This document shows, piece after piece, positions 54,870 through 63,675 of a stretch of DNA of 64,000 nucleotides. A program made the translations under genes and the position numbers. Location: positions 1-64,000 of IMG/VR virus record IMGVR_UViG_3300027621_000003. One strand, given 5' to 3'. The stretch is from a virus. The notes under the pieces were generated by a model. That model did not search any database, was not told the origin of the DNA, and saw only the letters and a list, made by a program, of their open reading frames with translations. Within the stretch, counting starts at the first letter, position 1, and every line of letters starts with the position of its first letter.

Positions 54870-55985
54870 ATGGTAGTTATTGCTGAACCAGAAAGAACCA
54901 AACTGTATAACAGGATTTTAAATCAACTTGGAGCTCCATTAAGAGCTGTGGAATTAGAATTTGAAATGATGGATTCATTACTTGAATTATCCATCGGTGA
55001 CTATACGCAATATCTTTATGACTGGTTAATTGAATCACAATGGACAACATTGTATGGTATGAATTTGGATACCCAATCAGTAGCAAATGCTTTAATTAGA
55101 CGAAGTCTTGATTGGGAAACACAATACACTTACGCATATTCTAAAATTGTTGGTCTTCAAAACTCAGGTCCTTGGGTACTTAAAAAGGATTACTTTGAAT
55201 TACAACAAAATGTACAAATATATGAAATACCTGCGGGTCGTGAAATTAACGAACTTTTATGGTATTCACCAGCCGAGCAAAACAATTTGTTATTTGACCC
55301 TTTTTCATTGGGTAGTCTTGGTGGTATAGGTGGATTTGGTGGTGTAGGTGGGTTTGCTCAAGCGGGTAACGGTGGAGGATATTTTATGTTATCATCTTAT
55401 GATGTGTTAGCAAGACAACAAGACTTAAATCTTAAAAGAAGAATTATTCAACCCGATGTTAGTTATCGTGTAACAGCACTTCCCGATGGAAAAAGAGCGG
55501 TTATGTTGTATAACACACCTGGTGGTAGATTTGACTTTGGTGATAATGAATTAATGAGAGGCCGTGTTTGGTATTGGTATTATGACACAACTGATGCTGA
55601 CAGAGACCAATGTCTTAAAGATAATCCCGATATCGTAAAATTACCATCAGACATTCCATTAGACGAATTAAGCTGGATTGATTTAAACGACCCTGCAAGA
55701 CAATGGGTTAGAAGATGGTTCACCGCATACTGCAAAGAGACCTTGGCTCGTGTAAGGGGTAAATTCAGTGGTAATTTGAAGACACCTGATAGTGAATTAA
55801 CAATGGATTATCAGTCTCTTCAAACCGAAGCTAAAGATGAAAAAGTTTCTTTAGTGACAGAACTCCAACTAAGATTAGAAAGATTACGTCCTGAAAAACA
55901 AATGGAAAAAGAAGGTTCTATTGCTGAAAATTTAAACAAGCAATTAAAATATAGAGCAATGCCAATACCAATAACTGTTGTATAA
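54870..55985 (+). CDS. Neck/head-completion protein, possibly gp13-like
   Basis: A 371-residue protein. The N-terminus (RTKLYNRILNQLGAPLRAVE, then FEMMDSLLELSIGDYTQYLY) fits the helical opening of T4 gp13-like neck proteins, in which a 'v...LG.p...vel....id..i..al..y' pattern is common. The centre has a Gly/Phe loop (LGGIGGFGGVGGFAQAGNGG, about 149-168). The C-terminal half has Trp/Tyr-rich strands (GRVWYWYYDTTDADRD) and ends with a helix and RAMPIPITVV. Role in closing the head and joining the tail is inferred from pattern and from the neck/terminator genes nearby. Confidence 0.55.
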   Translation: MVVIAEPERTKLYNRILNQLGAPLRAVELEFEMMDSLLELSIGDYTQYLYDWLIESQWTTLYGMNLDTQSVANALIRRSLDWETQYTYAYSKIVGLQNSGPWVLKKDYFELQQNVQIYEIPAGREINELLWYSPAEQNNLLFDPFSLGSLGGIGGFGGVGGFAQAGNGGGYFMLSSYDVLARQQDLNLKRRIIQPDVSYRVTALPDGKRAVMLYNTPGGRFDFGDNELMRGRVWYWYYDTTDADRDQCLKDNPDIVKLPSDIPLDELSWIDLNDPARQWVRRWFTAYCKETLARVRGKFSGNLKTPDSELTMDYQSLQTEAKDEKVSLVTELQLRLERLRPEKQMEKEGSIAENLNKQLKYRAMPIPITVV

Positions 55986-55986
55986 T

Positions 55987-56322
55987 ATGCCAATAATTAA
56001 ATCAATACCCGCAATCAAAATCATTAATGGTGTTCAGATTAGAACTTCTGAATTAGCCATTGTTTCTGAACCACAATATACCACAAATGGAGAATATGCT
56101 ATTGTTGTTCGTGGTGTTAGTAATTGTATTTTAAAATTAAATTCATTAACTACGGATAGAGTTAAAATAAAAGCAATGACAAACGTATTAATTTTGCCTG
56201 ACATCAATTCAATTGATGAAGAGTGGGATGAAATCTCTATTGAAAAAGGTGCTTGTGTAGAATTTGTTTTTATTAACCAATCTTGGTATATCTTATCTTC
56301 AGATGGTTTGAAAATTTGGTAA
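55987..56322 (+). CDS. Small beta-rich protein, unknown function
   Basis: 111 residues from the ATG at 55987, 1 nt after the stop of the neck-like gene. A TTG three codons earlier is less likely. MPIIKSIPAIKIINGVQIRT, then a strand-rich body with GEYAIVVRGVSNCILKLN and an ending VFINQSWYILSSDGLKIW. It looks like a small beta-sandwich, as found in phage decoration or fibre-attachment proteins. It is the last gene of the plus-strand island and overlaps the convergent DNA polymerase gene by 24 bp. Confidence 0.5.
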   Translation: MPIIKSIPAIKIINGVQIRTSELAIVSEPQYTTNGEYAIVVRGVSNCILKLNSLTTDRVKIKAMTNVLILPDINSIDEEWDEISIEKGACVEFVFINQSWYILSSDGLKIW

Positions 56323-59034
56323 TCCCGTAATTTGATTTTCCCAACCTTCTTCTGCTTTTTCGTAGATATAAAAAGGTTCCAATCCACGTTTTTTCCAATA
56401 AGACATTTCCTGTTCAGAAATTGTTAACACATCGTTCAAATCATCTTGGTCACCTTCACCTAATGGATGTCCATTAATTAATTCACATTGTGCTGTTGTA
56501 AATATTCCACGTTTTTCGGGGTCAGTTACAATGAACGATTCACGAACTTCATCTTTAAACACAACCAATAATGGGTCAATACGTTTGTTAAAAGTCGCAA
56601 TTGCTCTCGCCACATTATAGTTTCCTGTTAAATCAGGATTTGCTTCCAATTCCGCAGGGTCCAACAAATAACAATTCAAAACCAAACTATCCGCCTTCTT
56701 AACCACATCACCGTGAGATGCTCTTAACCCGTTATTTACATAAGTAATCACATCACCCAAGTTAACACTTAAGTTATGGTGAATTGCAAGTTCCATATGT
56801 GCTTGACGTGACATTAATGAACCCGCTTTTGTTTTTTGAGTACAACGGAATTTATAATCACTCAAAGAATGTTTAATTCTCGCTCTTTGGGCAATTTTTG
56901 CCAGAGGAACTTTCATATCATAAATCTTTTGTAGATATTCATAGTAATACTCAATAAAATCTTTACCCTGACCTTGAAGTAACATCTTAATTCCTTTGTC
57001 CAAAAACTCTTCAATATAACCTGGTAATTTCTTTGATTTAATAGTGTTACCAACCAATTTGATTTTACCCTTATCGGTCATCAAAGCGTAATTCTTACGA
57101 GCCAAGTTAATACAAGCCGGCCAAACACCATCATTATCCAAAGCCATCTCACCTCTCATGAATATGTCATTGTATTCGGCAATATCCGCAGCCGCACCAA
57201 CGTATTCTTTACCTTCCACTACTTTCCAATTCAAACCACGACCAATGTATTTACGGTCACTAATATTAGATGGTGATGAAAAGTTCACACCATCCGTATC
57301 CATTACCAATGGTTCATAGCCACGTTTCATAAAGAAACCAATCATCTGACGCAAGTATTGTCTACCTGTACAAGTAATTTGTTCACCCATGTACATATCA
57401 CCCCAATGGAATACTTGTGGTGCTGATAACGCACCAAACATTGAGTTAATAAAGATTTTAATCGGTAACTGTTTACGGTCATATGATTTTGACTTCTTAG
57501 GGTCACTCTTTTCAAACTCTTCAGCCAATTGTTTGTACATAATACGAGAATTTCTAAAGTAACCCAATAATCCTTTCATCGCACCTGTCACATCACAATC
57601 AGGAAACACATCATGTACTAACTGAATAGATGGATAAAGTGAACTAAAGTCCAATTTCAATACAGATGTAGAATAACCAACTTTAATCAAACGAGACAAT
57701 CCACCAACAAAGTCAGTCTTATCTTGTTTAGCGGGAATAGCCAAGTTGTATTTATAAGACCAAGCCAACATAATCATCTTCCACAAAGTTGCCGTACCCA
57801 TCGTACTTACACGCTCATAAGTTGTAGGAACCAACGAAGCCAAAAGGAACGAACCTTGGTTAAACTCGTCATCTACACGTAGGGTTTCATCTAAGTCATC
57901 ATCAAGATACTGTTCTACAATTTTGTCACCAGTAGTCTTGATATATGTACCAGGAAAACGTGTATCAAGGTCATCAAATTGTGGATTATCGGCCTTTTTA
58001 TACTTTCCGTTTTTAACATTAAACCAATAATCTTCTTTTTTGGCGTACATAGGACCGATTTCAGTGTGGTCAATGTATACACGGTCTTCATCTTGAATCT
58101 CCAAGTACTGAGTTATGTATTTCAAACCCGCAGACTTAATGTTTGAGTTAATCGCTTGGGCTCTACGAACTGAGTGTAAGATATCAATGATGTTATACCC
58201 CCACATTGAGGTCTGTGGGTATCTTTCTACCTCATTGGCAAGCTTCAACATTTGTTCTTTCTGAGATATGGTACGTTGGGGGTTAAGTGACTTGGCTATC
58301 TTCTTTATATCCAATCCAAGTGCCTTGGCTCTCTCAAAAATCCACAACCAGTCAAAGTTAAATGAGTTATATCCACCAATGATAGATGGTTTAAGTTCGT
58401 TAATTGTGTCAAAGAATTTAATTAAACCCAACTTTTCAGTTTCTTCTGTATCACATTCAATTACCTCGTGGAACCCTTTGTTTGTTTTCATTCCAATCAT
58501 GAATATACGACCATCCTTTGGTTCAAGTGAGGTCGTTTCTAAGTCAAATACAAGTCGGGTTATGTCATTGTATTCTTCATATCCTTTGAATAGTCGTTTT
58601 TCTTTCTGAATAAGATATTGTTCAACGGGGGGTAACATAAGAAACTTATCTTTAGCCTTATCACCCCAAGGGTCAATACCACCATCACGGAAAAATTGAA
58701 TTAATGAACGATATCCACCAAGGCATTTAACTATATAAGTTAAACCATTCTCTAATCTTTCATTATCGTGGGTTTCTAACTTGTCAATGACAATTTTATG
58801 TCTTGACATTGCATCCTTTTGTAAACCTTTTGAACCTTGATAAAAATTTAAACCCTTTAGGTCACCGACCCAAGCAAAAGGTATAAAATTATCTTTTATG
58901 ATTTGTTTTCCCTTACCAGGAACTTCTTTAATTTTGTAGATTGCGTCTGTCACATAATCAAATTCTATGGACACAATGAATTGTTCGGGGTCGCCACCTT
59001 CCAAGAACTCTTTAATTTCTTCGTTTGATATCAT
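56299..59034 (-). CDS. Family B DNA polymerase (gp43-like)
   Basis: A 911-residue replicative polymerase with proofreading. Exo I is LVFDLETTSL (161-170), Exo II is GGYNSFNFDW (about 215-225) and Exo III lies in the YLDDDLDET region (about 378). Polymerase motif A is LDFSSLYPSI (about 463), B is KIFINSMFGALSA (about 530) and C is VMDTDGVNF (about 580), where Gly replaces the usual Ser of DTDS. Size equals T4 gp43 (898). The gene has a structured leader just upstream. The 3' end overlaps the plus-strand small gene by 24 bp. This is the phage's own polymerase; clamp and clamp-loader genes are not in the window. Confidence 0.92.
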   Translation of the reverse strand: MISNEEIKEFLEGGDPEQFIVSIEFDYVTDAIYKIKEVPGKGKQIIKDNFIPFAWVGDLKGLNFYQGSKGLQKDAMSRHKIVIDKLETHDNERLENGLTYIVKCLGGYRSLIQFFRDGGIDPWGDKAKDKFLMLPPVEQYLIQKEKRLFKGYEEYNDITRLVFDLETTSLEPKDGRIFMIGMKTNKGFHEVIECDTEETEKLGLIKFFDTINELKPSIIGGYNSFNFDWLWIFERAKALGLDIKKIAKSLNPQRTISQKEQMLKLANEVERYPQTSMWGYNIIDILHSVRRAQAINSNIKSAGLKYITQYLEIQDEDRVYIDHTEIGPMYAKKEDYWFNVKNGKYKKADNPQFDDLDTRFPGTYIKTTGDKIVEQYLDDDLDETLRVDDEFNQGSFLLASLVPTTYERVSTMGTATLWKMIMLAWSYKYNLAIPAKQDKTDFVGGLSRLIKVGYSTSVLKLDFSSLYPSIQLVHDVFPDCDVTGAMKGLLGYFRNSRIMYKQLAEEFEKSDPKKSKSYDRKQLPIKIFINSMFGALSAPQVFHWGDMYMGEQITCTGRQYLRQMIGFFMKRGYEPLVMDTDGVNFSSPSNISDRKYIGRGLNWKVVEGKEYVGAAADIAEYNDIFMRGEMALDNDGVWPACINLARKNYALMTDKGKIKLVGNTIKSKKLPGYIEEFLDKGIKMLLQGQGKDFIEYYYEYLQKIYDMKVPLAKIAQRARIKHSLSDYKFRCTQKTKAGSLMSRQAHMELAIHHNLSVNLGDVITYVNNGLRASHGDVVKKADSLVLNCYLLDPAELEANPDLTGNYNVARAIATFNKRIDPLLVVFKDEVRESFIVTDPEKRGIFTTAQCELINGHPLGEGDQDDLNDVLTISEQEMSYWKKRGLEPFYIYEKAEEGWENQITGLPNFQTI

Positions 59035-59044
59035 TTCTATAAAT

Positions 59045-59105
59045 TTTAACCGAGTGACCTATTATCTTCCGTAAAATACGGAGTTTGTCTTACTCATTGG
59101 TTAAA
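59045..59105 (-). promoter_or_regulatory. Folded mRNA leader of the DNA polymerase gene
   Basis: In minus sense, TTTAACC (59105-59099) pairs with GGTTAAA (59051-59045), and GAGTAA (59095-59090) with TCACTC (59057-59052), one G-U, with a 3-nt bulge (59098-59096). Inside is a hairpin TCCGTA-TTT-TACGGA (59082-59068). The outer stem ends 10 nt before the ATG. T4 gp43 represses its own mRNA through a hairpin at its start site, so an autogenous operator is plausible here. Confidence 0.5.
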
Positions 59106-59129
59106 GTATAGGTATTGGATTTAACCTCG

Positions 59130-59531
59130 TCAACAACAAGGACTATCTATAATAAAACTTTCTTGAACATTGATATATAACTCATCTCTTAATGGTAGAA
59201 TAAGATTTCCTTCAATTCCACCTAAAAGACCATTATTATATTTAATCAAAAATTGTCCAACATAACGACCAACACTATTTGTATCACGAGATGTGAATTT
59301 AAAATATACGTAATACTCAGGTAATGCATTTGAGTCGTCATTAACCACTTCTACAATATACGCAGGTTTTGAAACAATTTTTGGTATTCCTGTTGCTTCA
59401 TCAATCATAGAAAAGAAAATTGACGCACTACCTAAAGAATCCATAAAAGATTGGTATTCACTTCTACCGTCTCTTACCACTTGCATTTTTAAAAGTGGTA
59501 ATGTCGCGTTTTTCTTAATATTAAATTCCAT
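59130..59531 (-). CDS. Small structural-like protein (BppU-like pattern)
   Basis: A 133-residue beta-rich protein. The layout ATLPLLKMQVVRDGRSEYQS, SASIFFSMIDEATGIPKIVS, YYVYFKFTSRDTNSVGRYVG then QFLIKY and LILPLRDELYINVQES resembles N-terminal domains of baseplate upper proteins and fibre bases ('v.FsM.d..G......y.....DT...G.Y...f.v'). An SPCC ending follows. It is preceded by TATTTATA 4 nt before the ATG. A tail or baseplate role is likely but unproven. Confidence 0.5.
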   Translation of the reverse strand: MEFNIKKNATLPLLKMQVVRDGRSEYQSFMDSLGSASIFFSMIDEATGIPKIVSKPAYIVEVVNDDSNALPEYYVYFKFTSRDTNSVGRYVGQFLIKYNNGLLGGIEGNLILPLRDELYINVQESFIIDSPCC

Positions 59532-59535
59532 TACA

Positions 59536-59543
59536 TATAAATA
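59536..59543 (-). promoter_or_regulatory. TATTTATA element
   Basis: Exact TATTTATA in gene sense, 4 nt upstream of the ATG of the 133-residue gene. Confidence 0.4.
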
Positions 59544-59547
59544 CTCA

Positions 59548-61221
59548 TTAAGATTCTTTTCTTAATGAACCATCATAAAAATCAAACCTATCATGTTCAG
59601 TAGGTGTCATAAGTAAGAGTCCTGGATTGATTTCTCCCTTGATTGTTTCTTGGAAAATATAACTCATCCAAGTTTGTTCAAATGGATGTCCCCATGTTGT
59701 TTCTAAAAACATTTTCTTATTACCATGACGGGTCACAACTTGTGGCCAGTTACAATAATAAATCTCACCAGATACAAATGGAACACCATTGTGAGTCCTC
59801 ACATGTTTAAATTTTGTTCTTGGAGCATTTGGGTCTTGACCATGAACAGGTAAATTGGGTTTTTCAGGCCAGTGTTCTAATCTAAAGTTTTGTGGGACAT
59901 TGTACCACGACCATTGGATACCATTATCACCATAAAATTCGCTATAATTAAACTTTAAAAAATCAAAGTGATTGTTTTTTGTAATTTCTAAGGTGTTTTT
60001 GTATAAATTTGGAACATATCTATTAAATCCATTCCTACATACCTCACCTTTATTTGGGTAAAAGAACATATCATCTTCAAAAAAGAAATGAAAATCAAAT
60101 CCATTTTCTTCAGCATGTTCTGAAATCCATTGTCTACCACCACAGATACCTAAATTGTCTTTCTTAATATGTTCAAAACCAAATTCATTACAAATTACCG
60201 AGTATTCCTCGGTAGTTGATAAATCAGATGAATTATCCAAAAGATATTTTTTTGGTTTATCTAAAAAATCTTTATCATATTGAATCATTGATTCAATTAA
60301 TGTTTTAAATTGTTTTGGGCTATTAAATGTTATAACATATAATGCCGTGTTGTCTGTATTCAAATCATCATTAATTGGTGTAAATCCCTGTTTGTTGTTT
60401 TTCTCTAATGTTTCATTCTTTAAATCCTCAAAGAATTTCCCAAATAAACCATTTGATTCAATTTCAAAGTAGTCAATTAAATCGGCATGTTTATAACACA
60501 TGATTGAAAATATTGACTCCTCAGTCCCCATAAGTCCACGAGACAACGTAGATGATAACAAATTGTAATAAATCCCGTTAATGTCCCCTATTGTGTGTTT
60601 TGGACCACCAAAGAACCCACCACGTGCAACCATTTCCACCTTTTCACCAACAATTCCATTAAGTTGATTAAAGTTAAATCCGTGTATTTCGTTTTCAGCT
60701 TGATATGGGAAACAAACAAATGAAAATTTGTTAATATGGTTAGGTAATTTCTCTAAGACTTTATCATGTGTAAAATAACCAGGGTGAACCGTGTTTGTTA
60801 AACCAGCATCAATCCAAAACATCATGTCTGAATTAAATGGGTCCATAATTCTGGCGTCATTTAACAAAAATACCTTTGACATAACCAAAGGATTATACAT
60901 ATCTAATCTTGCTTGTGTTGATTGTGATAACCAACCCGCCTGATTATACCATTCGGGGTTTGTTCTGATTGTTTGTATTTTGTCATAAAATTCATTTTTG
61001 AACCATTCTTGACTGCGAGATATAAACAATGTATTATCTTTGTTTCGTCTTTCAAAAACAAATGATTCTAAATCAGAATCACCAAAAATTATCATTGGAT
61101 TATCAACTTTTAATAGTTGGTCAAATTTATCCAAATAATGTTGAAATGAACGTGACCAACCTTCTTCTAGTTCATCACGTTTAATATTCCAAAGTCCCGT
61201 TACTAATGTTATTTTACTCAT
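59548..61221 (-). CDS. Two-domain glycosyltransferase (HtrL/YibB-like plus GT-A-like)
   Basis: A 557-residue protein. Residues 1 to about 265 match the HtrL/YibB (WlaTC-type) glycosyltransferase family: VTGLWNIKRDELEEGW, NPMIIFGDSDLESFVFERRN, YNPLVMSKVFLLNDARI, FWIDAGLTNTVHPGYFTHDK. Residues about 285-557 are a GT-A-like domain with DNSSDLSTTEEYSVICNEFG, NLGICGGRQWISEHAE and an acidic metal motif FFFEDDMFF (about 380). It therefore may add two sugars. Its start overlaps the nucleotidyltransferase stop by 8 nt. Targets could be host surface sugars or the phage's own Ser/Thr-rich fibres. Confidence 0.7.
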   Translation of the reverse strand: MSKITLVTGLWNIKRDELEEGWSRSFQHYLDKFDQLLKVDNPMIIFGDSDLESFVFERRNKDNTLFISRSQEWFKNEFYDKIQTIRTNPEWYNQAGWLSQSTQARLDMYNPLVMSKVFLLNDARIMDPFNSDMMFWIDAGLTNTVHPGYFTHDKVLEKLPNHINKFSFVCFPYQAENEIHGFNFNQLNGIVGEKVEMVARGGFFGGPKHTIGDINGIYYNLLSSTLSRGLMGTEESIFSIMCYKHADLIDYFEIESNGLFGKFFEDLKNETLEKNNKQGFTPINDDLNTDNTALYVITFNSPKQFKTLIESMIQYDKDFLDKPKKYLLDNSSDLSTTEEYSVICNEFGFEHIKKDNLGICGGRQWISEHAEENGFDFHFFFEDDMFFYPNKGEVCRNGFNRYVPNLYKNTLEITKNNHFDFLKFNYSEFYGDNGIQWSWYNVPQNFRLEHWPEKPNLPVHGQDPNAPRTKFKHVRTHNGVPFVSGEIYYCNWPQVVTRHGNKKMFLETTWGHPFEQTWMSYIFQETIKGEINPGLLLMTPTEHDRFDFYDGSLRKES

Positions 61222-62797
61222 TTTTATTTTTTATATTTTTAAAATATTTATTCCAATAATTGTAGGTTTTATAATCGTTTGGTGTACCCCAACAGATGTA
61301 ATTTTCAACCTCAAAAACTTTAACTTTTAAACCATCTTTAATATTTTGATTTAAAACATCATCAACATAAAATTCACCATTTGTTCTTATGTTTTCATTA
61401 TAATTTTTCTGTAATCCCTCCATAAAATATGTTCCCTTCCTGAAAAACATTGTACCAATTATTGCGTGAGTGATTAAAGGGTTTTCATAAATAAATTTTT
61501 TACAAGAAACATGTTTTATGTTATCATTCTCATCAACATCTAACCACGCATATGCGTTCGGATTAGTTTTACTGGCTTGATTATTTCTAAAAGTCCAAAC
61601 TATTACATCAATAGATTCATCATTTAAAAGTTCTAAATATTTTTTTCTATCATAAAAAACACCATTATCACAAGCGGAAATTAAAATGGGGTTTTCTAAG
61701 TTTATATTTGTTTCTTCAATACCTATTTCACAAGTACATGCCTGACCTTCAGTGGTTTCATTAATTGATATAACCTCTGTATTTAAAAAATGATTTTTTA
61801 AAGTCTTATCAATACCAAAATCGTCAATATGGTCTTGTAAACAAATAAACACATTATTGTCTGACTCAGGTAAACAATCAACGGCTTGTAAAATCATGGG
61901 TAATCCATCAACATCTAAAAGTGGTTTTGGTAAATCATATCCTTCTTCAGTAAATCTTGAACCTTTACCAGCCATAGGAAGTATCAAGGTGGTGTTTGGC
62001 GGGTTTTTTATTTTTATTTGTGGGAGATTAATATTTGAGAAGTATTTTGACCAACCTTTATAATTCTCTAAATCATAAGGAGTTCCCCACTGTAACATGT
62101 TTTCAATCTCAAATATACCAACTTTAAGACCATCATTAACTAACAGGTTATAAAGTAAACTTACATAATATTCACCATTTATATTAATGTCTAAATCAAT
62201 AAGTTTTTGAGAATATTCTTTTAATAAATTACCCGATTTAAAATAATACGTACCATTTGATGCGTATTCATTCATTTTGTTGTCAGTAAAAGGTTCTTTT
62301 TCTTTTATTTGAATAAGCTCCATATTACTTTCTTTACAGAAAGCATAATTGTCACTACCTAACATATGTGGGTGAAATCCTGTATAACAAGGAATTGCAC
62401 CATCAAGATTTTTATCATTTACGTAATTAATAAAATTTTCAAAATCCCAATAAGTTCCATAATCACAATAACTCACAATTGTTTGTTTGTTATTATCAAT
62501 AAAATCAAATATTTGATGAATTGCGTTTATTGGTCCCTTTGTGTTATTAGCAACTTCAAATATTCTACAATTTGGGGAAATATCATTAAGAACTTTCCTC
62601 ATATTTGTTTGTTTTAAATGAATATCATTACAAATAAAAATAACATCCTTTACACCAGGAAATAAATCAACAACATGTTTTATTATAGGATAACCATCAA
62701 CATCAATTAATGATTTGGTTTTTTCATATCCAGCGTCTATGAACCTTTTACCAATACCTGACATTGGTATAATTAATTGAATATTATTATCAATCAT
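61214..62797 (-). CDS. Tandem sugar-nucleotidyltransferase (two NTP_transferase domains)
   Basis: 527 residues from the ATG at 62797, 1 nt after the preceding stop; a longer TTG-started form overlapping that gene is less likely. Two domains share the pyrophosphorylase opening: LIIPMSGIGKRFIDAGYEKT with KSLIDVDG near the start, and LILPMAGKGSRFTEEGYDLP with KPLLDVDG from about residue 270. Each half also closes with a WGTP(Y/N)DxxxY motif, so the gene looks like an internal duplication. Such enzymes activate sugar-1-phosphates as NDP-sugars. The first copy has Lys-Ser in place of the usual Lys-Pro and may have changed specificity. Confidence 0.75.
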   Translation of the reverse strand: MIDNNIQLIIPMSGIGKRFIDAGYEKTKSLIDVDGYPIIKHVVDLFPGVKDVIFICNDIHLKQTNMRKVLNDISPNCRIFEVANNTKGPINAIHQIFDFIDNNKQTIVSYCDYGTYWDFENFINYVNDKNLDGAIPCYTGFHPHMLGSDNYAFCKESNMELIQIKEKEPFTDNKMNEYASNGTYYFKSGNLLKEYSQKLIDLDININGEYYVSLLYNLLVNDGLKVGIFEIENMLQWGTPYDLENYKGWSKYFSNINLPQIKIKNPPNTTLILPMAGKGSRFTEEGYDLPKPLLDVDGLPMILQAVDCLPESDNNVFICLQDHIDDFGIDKTLKNHFLNTEVISINETTEGQACTCEIGIEETNINLENPILISACDNGVFYDRKKYLELLNDESIDVIVWTFRNNQASKTNPNAYAWLDVDENDNIKHVSCKKFIYENPLITHAIIGTMFFRKGTYFMEGLQKNYNENIRTNGEFYVDDVLNQNIKDGLKVKVFEVENYICWGTPNDYKTYNYWNKYFKNIKNKNE

Positions 62798-62798
62798 A

Positions 62799-63671
62799 TT
62801 AAAATGGCATATCAATGAATTTTTCGGGGTCATCAATGATTTTATTTATAATTAAATCATTCATATTGTAATTGGCTCCCTTAAAGTGGTTATAAAAACT
62901 AATAATTTTATCTTTAGTTTCTTTATTGTTGAATATTTGGCTTGTGTCGTGTGAAAAATTATAAAATTTAAGATTATAACTATCATAAACACAATTTGAC
63001 TCAAGTATGTTAGTATCTGAATATTTGTTTGGTATTTGGGGAATATTTAATCTTTCTAAGATTTGATTAGTTATCCATATATTGAAATAAGGTGTTAAAT
63101 GATTTTGTGTGACAAATAATCTCTTATCTTTATAATGTTCTAATATAAAATCAGATACTTTTATATCACAAATTTCATCTTTCTCTTTCAATAATTCCAT
63201 ACAAACATTCATTCTTTCTTCAAAATAAAAATCAATTAAACCATTGTCATACAAATTTATAATTTCATCAATTTTACGTTTTTCTAAAATCAAAGACATT
63301 ATATTTTTCCATCCACAATTAATTAATGTTTGAAGTGTCCATCTTGGCGAAGCGTCTTCCCAATAAGTGGTATAAAATGATGAGTTGTATACATAGGGAA
63401 AACTAATTTTTACACAACTGTCTTTTAACATTGATTTTAAATTCTCTGTACCATAAACTCCGTGACTTTCTCCAAGTGGTTGGTATATAAAAACATCACA
63501 GTTTTTAAGTTCATCAACATCAATATTTACTAATTTTTTTGTTTGTTCTCTATCATGATTCACATAGGATATTAAATCATAATGTTTTTTGAATTCAGGT
63601 AAATTATTTAATAATTCATAAACATAAATAATGGCCTGACAATTGCCATATAGTATACATTTTTTTTTCAT
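62799..63671 (-). CDS. WcbI-like polysaccharide biosynthesis protein (putative acyltransferase)
   Basis: A 290-residue protein. The start MKKKCILYGNCQAIIYVYEL is the WcbI hallmark (GNCQ near the N-terminus), followed by DVFIYQPLGESHGVYGTENL and later VTQNHLTPYFN. WcbI-family proteins bind CoA and take part in capsule sugar modification, probably acetylation. It lies between a partial glycosyltransferase (4 nt upstream) and the nucleotidyltransferase (1 nt downstream), so the three form a tight unit. Confidence 0.65.
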   Translation of the reverse strand: MKKKCILYGNCQAIIYVYELLNNLPEFKKHYDLISYVNHDREQTKKLVNIDVDELKNCDVFIYQPLGESHGVYGTENLKSMLKDSCVKISFPYVYNSSFYTTYWEDASPRWTLQTLINCGWKNIMSLILEKRKIDEIINLYDNGLIDFYFEERMNVCMELLKEKDEICDIKVSDFILEHYKDKRLFVTQNHLTPYFNIWITNQILERLNIPQIPNKYSDTNILESNCVYDSYNLKFYNFSHDTSQIFNNKETKDKIISFYNHFKGANYNMNDLIINKIIDDPEKFIDMPF

Positions 63672-63675
63672 TTTT

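Noticed and set aside
56034-56387. Minus-strand frame of 117 codons across the polymerase end and small beta gene
   Set aside because: The polymerase frame with intact motifs and the ATG-started plus gene account for this region.
58268-58609. Plus-strand frame of 113 codons opposite the polymerase exonuclease domain
   Set aside because: Antisense to conserved Exo motifs of the polymerase; no independent support.
59045-59105. tRNA or tRNA-like gene upstream of the polymerase
   Set aside because: Only about 61 nt, no anticodon or T-arm consensus and no CCA; better described as a folded leader.
62798-62836. Upstream TTG/ATG starts of the nucleotidyltransferase
   Set aside because: They overlap the WcbI-like gene. 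The ATG at 62797, 1 nt after its stop, begins exactly at the conserved domain.
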